NCBI GenBank assembly: GCA_050084515.1
Contig: CM114271.1
Coordinates: 35,898,001 to 35,962,000 of the forward strand
Source: Blasia pusilla
Taxonomy: Eukaryota > Marchantiophyta > Marchantiopsida > Blasiales
Direction of reading: 5' to 3'
DNA length: 64,000 bases
Positions 58,781 through 64,000 of the stretch are shown here, piece after piece (the first letter of the stretch is position 1; every line of letters starts with the position of its first letter). The notes below the pieces were generated by a model that searched no databases, was not told the DNA's origin, and worked only from the letters and a program-made list of their open reading frames with translations. A program made the translations under genes and the position numbers.

Positions 58781-59400
58781 GTGCGGCGTTGCAGAGCCGC
58801 AGTTGAGAGCGTGGTTGAGCAGAGTAGCGGTATGGAGAGCCCAAAACTCAAAAACAAAGGTATGGAGAGCCCAGGGCTAGAAGACAGGGTGGAGGAGGAC
58901 ACACTATAGTGTGCGTCGAGCAATCCGAAAGCATACAAAGAAATGCAATGGAGAGCCCCGCGGGTTGGAGGTGTGGTGCATACGCACTACAATGTGCAAC
59001 TTGCAAATACAAACAATATGAAGTCTACAAATAATCCATAGCTGCCCCAAATCCGCCCCCAAAATGCGAGGAGAGCCCCAAATCTACCCGAAAGTGTGGC
59101 ACTATGGTCTGCGTAGTGGGGACCAGATTCTGAAAGTGGAAAGAATCAATAGTGACCCTAAACGAAGCAAAGCACGAAGCAAAGAAATAAAGCAAGAGTG
59201 GCAGGTTCAGCGGAAGTGTGGCACTATGGCGTGTGCAGTGCGGATACGGATTCCCAAAGTGGAATGAAGCAAGACTCCAAGTCCAAGAGTAACCCTAAAC
59301 GAACCAAGCAAACCAAGAGTGGCGCGTTCAAGATTTTGAGAAGTTCGAACCGGCACGTTCCGATTTTGAGAAGTTCGAACTTGAGAGCCCGCAGTTGGGA
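58781..59400. repeat. tandem repeats, 122-bp unit and shorter sub-repeats
   Basis: A unit starting GTGTGGCACTATGG at 59094 recurs at 59216 with a period of 122 bp. Both copies contain AAGTGGAA, GACCCTAAACGAA or AACCCTAAACGAA, and AAGAGTGGC. Inside the second unit's end, GATTTTGAGAAGTTCGAAC occurs at 59332-59350 and 59362-59380. Upstream, TATGGAGAGCCC is repeated at about 58831 and 58861 and in variants. No coding interpretation is convincing. Confidence 0.7.
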
Positions 59401-60800
59401 GAGAGCAAGTGTGAAGTGTGCAACAATGAATCGATAATGAAGTGAAAAGCGAAACAATGGCACGTTCAGGTTCGAGACAACTTAGAGAGAGCAAGCGTGC
59501 AACATAAAAAAGGAGAGAATGATGCTTGGAGAGCCCACAATGGGGTCTCCACCCAACGGCTGGCCCCTTCGTATGGCCTTTTTTGCATCCAACCAACTGA
59601 TCAAGATCGGACGCATCACATTATTGCCCATTCAAGTGAACGGCCAAGATAAAGCCGTCTCCCCTCAAGGCGATCTTGCCGTGGAAATATTATGGCAAAT
59701 CACATGTGAGTATCAATTTCTCGGCTGCCGGTAAGTCATTCAGCCCAAACCCGTCCACCTGAAGTGTCATCGCGGCCAACATCGCAAACCGTTTGCCCGG
59801 CCCGGTTAGTTCCAGCCGGGAACCAATACTAGTCTGGCGTCGCACATGTATGCCCGTCATATGCCGGGATCCTCTTAGATGCTGCCGGGAACCGTGCCGA
59901 TATCCTGGAAATGGGGTCGGGAAATCTAAAAAATTGCCGGCCATCCCCCCCCCAACCCCGGTTCTCGCGGAATCTCACCCCGACATTACTTGAACTTTCC
60001 CTTCGTAAGTTGTCTATTGATGTCACACGCGTGACCTGTAAGTATCGTCCTTGCTTCCGACATCTGGGAGGAGAGCCCTGTCAGCGAAGACACGTGCCCA
60101 GGTTCTAGAGATTCGGGAGACAGGGATCGTAACTGGCGCCCGGTCATGAGCCATTTCACATCGACGACCTGAAGTTCCGGGACAGATTTCTGGTCTTCTG
60201 CGATGCGGCCAGGTTGCGTAAAACAGGACTTTGACGTGTCTCTAGGAGAAAGGTGTGGGAAACGCAAAGCAAAGTCAGGACTCAGGAAAAGTGCGAAATT
60301 CATTGCCGCTCGTTGCAGTGAAGACAGCACTAACCGTGCTTAGAAGAAATGAAAGGCACCGCGGAAAAGAGGGTAATTATAGGGTGCCGTAGTTAGGATG
60401 GACAGACTTGGGGAAAGTAGTAATAGACGTGGGGAGAGTACCTTCGTAAGAGTGCGTACTCTGAAGTCTGTACAAAACGTTTACTTCTTCCGTGAGTCTC
60501 GACGTGTCTACGTATGATAGCAGAGGCAAAGATAGTCCGGAGTCCCACCTCCGGTCCGGCCAATCAATGAACACATTCTCATACTCCTTACGAGAGTGAC
60601 ATAATTGAAGATTCCTTTTGTTTCTGCGTGTAAGTGGTTTTGAGGATGAAAGAGTAAATCTGGGCTAGATATGGGAAGTTCCGAGGATATCCCAATCAAC
60701 TCAAAAATAAAACTCTGAAAAAAAAGGGCTTTGGAAACCCAAAGGTTTATGGGAGATAAACCCGCTTGCGAATCCAAATTATATGCTTGTCAACTGGTTA
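59401..60800. other. GC-richer stretch without a recognised gene
   Basis: Overlapping frames occur on both strands (59986-60330 -, 114 residues; 59690-59944 -, 84 residues), but none shows a motif or convincing splicing. The composition resembles the 5' regions of the two assembled genes, so an unrecognised gene edge is possible. Confidence 0.3.
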
Positions 60801-63800
60801 CCAATTCACCCGTAGAAGGGGTGGGGGATTTTTATTTTTTTGAAAATGGCCATGCAATGTTCGTGAACTAATTATTATTATTAAAACAGTATGGGGTTTA
60901 GACATGGGTTTCCTCCTTTTGACACATGCATTTTAGGTCCTTCTCGTGCTTGACATGTGACGGGTGTAACATGAGCTAATAGCTAAATTAAGGGGCACCG
61001 GGCCGGTTTCATCCGTGCATCGCACGAGCATCGGCTAATAGGACTAGTATTACATTGTCCTCGATTGGATTTATAGAAAATCAGTAAGTTTTTGCCCGTG
61101 CGATGGACCGGGTGAGATGATTGGGAATGAAAAGATTCATATATGGAGGATGATAATATGAAATTATTGGACACACGTTGGATATAGTTTAATCTTAAAA
61201 AGAATGAAAAAAAGAAGAAAGATAGATTTTTTTTATAATACATCTAACTTGGTTGAAAAAAAAATTTCATACATTTTATTTTATTACTTAAGGAAAAAAG
61301 AATGTATCCCTTTTCCAATCCCCATCCTTCAATAAGCAAAAGAAAATCACTTATTTTGATGAAAACTTTTCCCAAAAGAGGGATTAAAATTTTTCTCCAA
61401 CTCTAACTTGAAAATTAAAAATAATGTAGAAAAAATATGTCTTCCCACTATTTTGAAGAATATTTTTTTCCCATAAGTGTCCTATTCTCCTTTTTCTTTC
61501 CAAAAATAAATTTAATTTTTCCTCAAAATTAAACTTTAAATTAAATTTTATCATAAAATTTTGGAATAAACCTTGAAAAAATTATTTTAAATTTCCAAAT
61601 GAAAAAAAGGATATTAAATAATATTTCATGGGAAAGATATTTGGATATTAAATAATTATGTTTATGTAAAAAAATTTAAATAAATAAAAACCTAATGATT
61701 AAAACCTTACCCTTTCTTGTTTTATGCTAAGTATAGGGTAAAATGGAAAGAAAAGGGTCGTGAATTGGCTTCATGGACAAACATGATAGGTGCCCTTCAT
61801 TCATGAATCTTCAAAATGAGTTAACGCGCTTAATAGTATGATTCTATCGCAGAATTTTATTTTTCTCTCAGAAGGTTTAATCGCTTTTAGCAATAACGAA
61901 CTTATGTTCTAAGGAAGTCTAACAATCTTAATGACGTAGATCTAAAATTTCTTAGATCTTAAAAAATGTGTTGTCAAGGTGGACATGGATATTTTGGATC
62001 CACTACACATGTAATAAACAATCTCCAAGGAGGGGAAAAAGAAATTTTAAAAAGAAAAAAAGTTGGCAACAAGCTAACCCAAAAACCAATTTAACATGCG
62101 GCACGACTAACATCTTGAAACAAATCCGACAAAAATTCTAGAGGTTGGTTAAATGTGAATGGAAAATTGAATGAGTGGTTTAGTGCATGCAATCCGACAT
62201 ACCAAGTCAAAACATATTAGATTGCCAACCACCACACCACCCAATAAATAAAAGTCACTTTGGGATATGACTAGGTCATAATGTCGATGAGGGGGTACTT
62301 GTGCAATAGAAGGTAGGTCATATAGTTGCTCTTGCCTAACGATCTATCCTACAATACACGCCACTCATGCTATTTCCTCTATAATTATATCATAGAATGT
62401 CATTTGTTCTTCATTACATGCTCATTAGAGAATGTATATATCATTTGCATCAACATGCTTATGATATATAAGAGGATTCGCAACAAGCCAAGCATGCACT
62501 TATGTACTCATACATGAATACGGAAGAGCTCAAATCTTCTTGATATGTGTCAGAAAAGAACAAGTTTTCTTTCTCATTTGGTTATTAATGAACCTTTTCA
62601 TTATGGGATAGGATTAATATGTATTTTTTTATATAAGCTTATTTCAAAGTTTTTAATATGCTTGCACTCATATATACCCTAGTAGGTATTAAGGTTAGAT
62701 TTTTTTTTAAAAACAAGAGATCTCTTGAACTTTTCCTACTTTGTGGCTGAATGTGGGTCCTATGCGTAAAACTTGTAGGATCCACATCCAACAAGACAAG
62801 GAATAATGCACTTAGGATTGTACATATAAAACTAATCTTGGCTAGATTTGTTTTCTATTGAGGGTAGATGAAAAGGAAAAAGACATCATGGATCTTAGTT
62901 ACTAATCTAAATTTTATGCATGTGGATAAAATCTTATGGTCATACATGAAACTTGGACAAAAAATTGTTAACTAAAAATTAAAATAAAAAAATTTGTTGG
63001 AAAAAATGATGGAAATTTATTTTGGAGTTGTAAAACTCCAAATATATACTAAAAAACTTATAAATATATGATAAGGTAATAGACTTTGTTATCATAAATC
63101 ATTCTAATCTCTTAAGAGATTTGGTTTTTGACACTTTAAACCAATTTTTTTTCTTCATGCAATTCATGAAGAATTATTTTTGAACTATGGATGAAAAAAT
63201 CCAACGATGAGAAAAAGGAGAAAAGCCACAAACAAACCAAGAGGGGAAGAAGGCGATAAATGGAAAAAGGAATGCAAAGATAATTTGTAACCAGCCAAAT
63301 GAAATAGTAAAAAAAAAGACAATGAGAATGGCTGAACAAACAATGTGACAAATTGCATGAAGCAAATCTTACAAAACACAAAAGATTGTTCAAAAGTTTA
63401 TTGACATTAAGATGAATAACTGCAACCACTTCATCTCAACATGTCAATGCTTGTGTTGTTGTAATACAATTAGCACATCTTGTTAATAATAAGTAGTGAA
63501 AACGAAGAGAGAAGGACATAAAGAAGGGTTGGGCAAGTTAATGATTCTTGAGGGAATTGTGAGCACCATCTTTTGAGGAAACTATCAAAATATATTTATA
63601 ATTGCATAAAAATATCCATGGTGAAATAAATAAATCCATCATTTGCATTCTCACTACATAACTTAACTCCTTAATACTTGTTGCTATATCAACTAATTAA
63701 CTTTTGGATATGCAACTCAAACATCAAGTCAAAACATGTATGATTAGTTATTGCCATATCACCTAATAGAATAAAATCACCTCAAGATATAATAAGATCA

Positions 63801-64000
63801 ACTTATCACCTGCTATTTGCATTTGTTGTTGAAGTAAAGGTAGAATATATAGTTGCTTTTCCCCAATAGTATGTCATGAAGTAGGAACCATTAATATTAT
63901 TGCTTCTTTGATCCGAATATGTTTTGTTGTTCTTTCCCCTCCCTATATATGCATATTGAATAATATGGGGACCATTTGCATTGCTAAGCTCCCCACATAC
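60801..64000. other. AT-rich terminal region with a weak direct repeat
   Basis: Strongly AT-rich with no motif-bearing frame. About 62205-62350 and 63727-63880 share the order AAGTCAAAACAT, TTGCCA, CACC(A/T)AATA, AAAATCAC or AAAGTCAC, GATAT and ATATAGTTGCT. This suggests an old repeat pair about 1.52 kb apart. Nothing else is recognised. Confidence 0.35.

Noticed and set aside
59986-60330. 114-residue minus-strand frame as a gene
   Set aside because: GC-rich DNA gives long frames on both strands here. No motif or flanking exon supports it.
1-64000. CRISPR array, bacterial operon or defence system
   Set aside because: The spliced genes and plant transposons show nuclear plant DNA. No regularly spaced repeats with unique spacers were seen.

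Overview
The window is nuclear DNA from a land plant. Its genes carry short exons and GT-AG introns, and its mobile elements (Ty1/copia, Ty3/gypsy, CACTA, hAT) are the plant types. Transposon debris fills most of the space between genes. An R2-like non-LTR retroelement, plus two gene models that align best in my memory with plant lipid proteins, loosely suggests a non-seed plant (fern, lycophyte or moss) with a large genome. I cannot fix the clade from sequence alone.

Three parts look like cellular genes. At the left edge (2-550, + strand) is the 3' terminal exon of a gene that begins outside the window. At 17346-19455 (- strand) I assembled a six-exon START/polyketide-cyclase-like lipid-binding protein of 289 residues. 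At 31215-36971 (- strand) I assembled an 11-exon, 600-residue lecithin:cholesterol-acyltransferase-like phospholipase (LCAT4 type). Its Ser-Asp-His triad is complete and every splice phase is consistent. It has one GC-AG intron, and one intron carries a copia fragment in antisense.

The rest, left to right: CACTA N-terminal fragment (1.0-1.7 kb); decayed copia element (3.7-5.6 kb) ending in a 131-bp fold-back of its own reverse-transcriptase sequence; LRR pseudogene (6.0-6.6 kb); LTR-like dispersed repeat (7.5-8.1 kb, with further copies near 25.9, 27.9 and 45.6 kb); fragment of a non-LTR element (8.3-8.7 kb); Ty3/gypsy pieces (9.4-13.2 kb); second non-LTR fragment (14.0-14.3 kb); GC-richer unassigned DNA (14.4-17.3 kb); Ty3-like gag debris holding two striking palindromes (21.5-24.2 kb); AT-rich repeat debris (24.2-29.9 kb); a nearly full-length but dead R2-like non-LTR retroelement (38.3-41.3 kb); a tRNA-derived SINE-like piece (42.6-42.8 kb); AT-rich DNA; a second gypsy element (47.3-49.5 kb) with a flanking direct-repeat pair (50.1-51.4 kb); a hAT transposase broken by one stop codon (56.8-58.4 kb); tandem repeats (58.8-59.4 kb); and AT-rich DNA to the end.

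The intact genes do not form a pathway cluster; two of them handle lipids, probably by chance. The most unusual signal is a set of fold-back duplications. Two share the order arm-loop-inverted arm-loop copy, and one is a perfect 52-bp palindrome. A second pattern is that catalytic or metal-binding codons in several unrelated dead elements are lost by G-to-A or C-to-T changes, as expected of methylated DNA. I found no evidence of a new multi-gene system.
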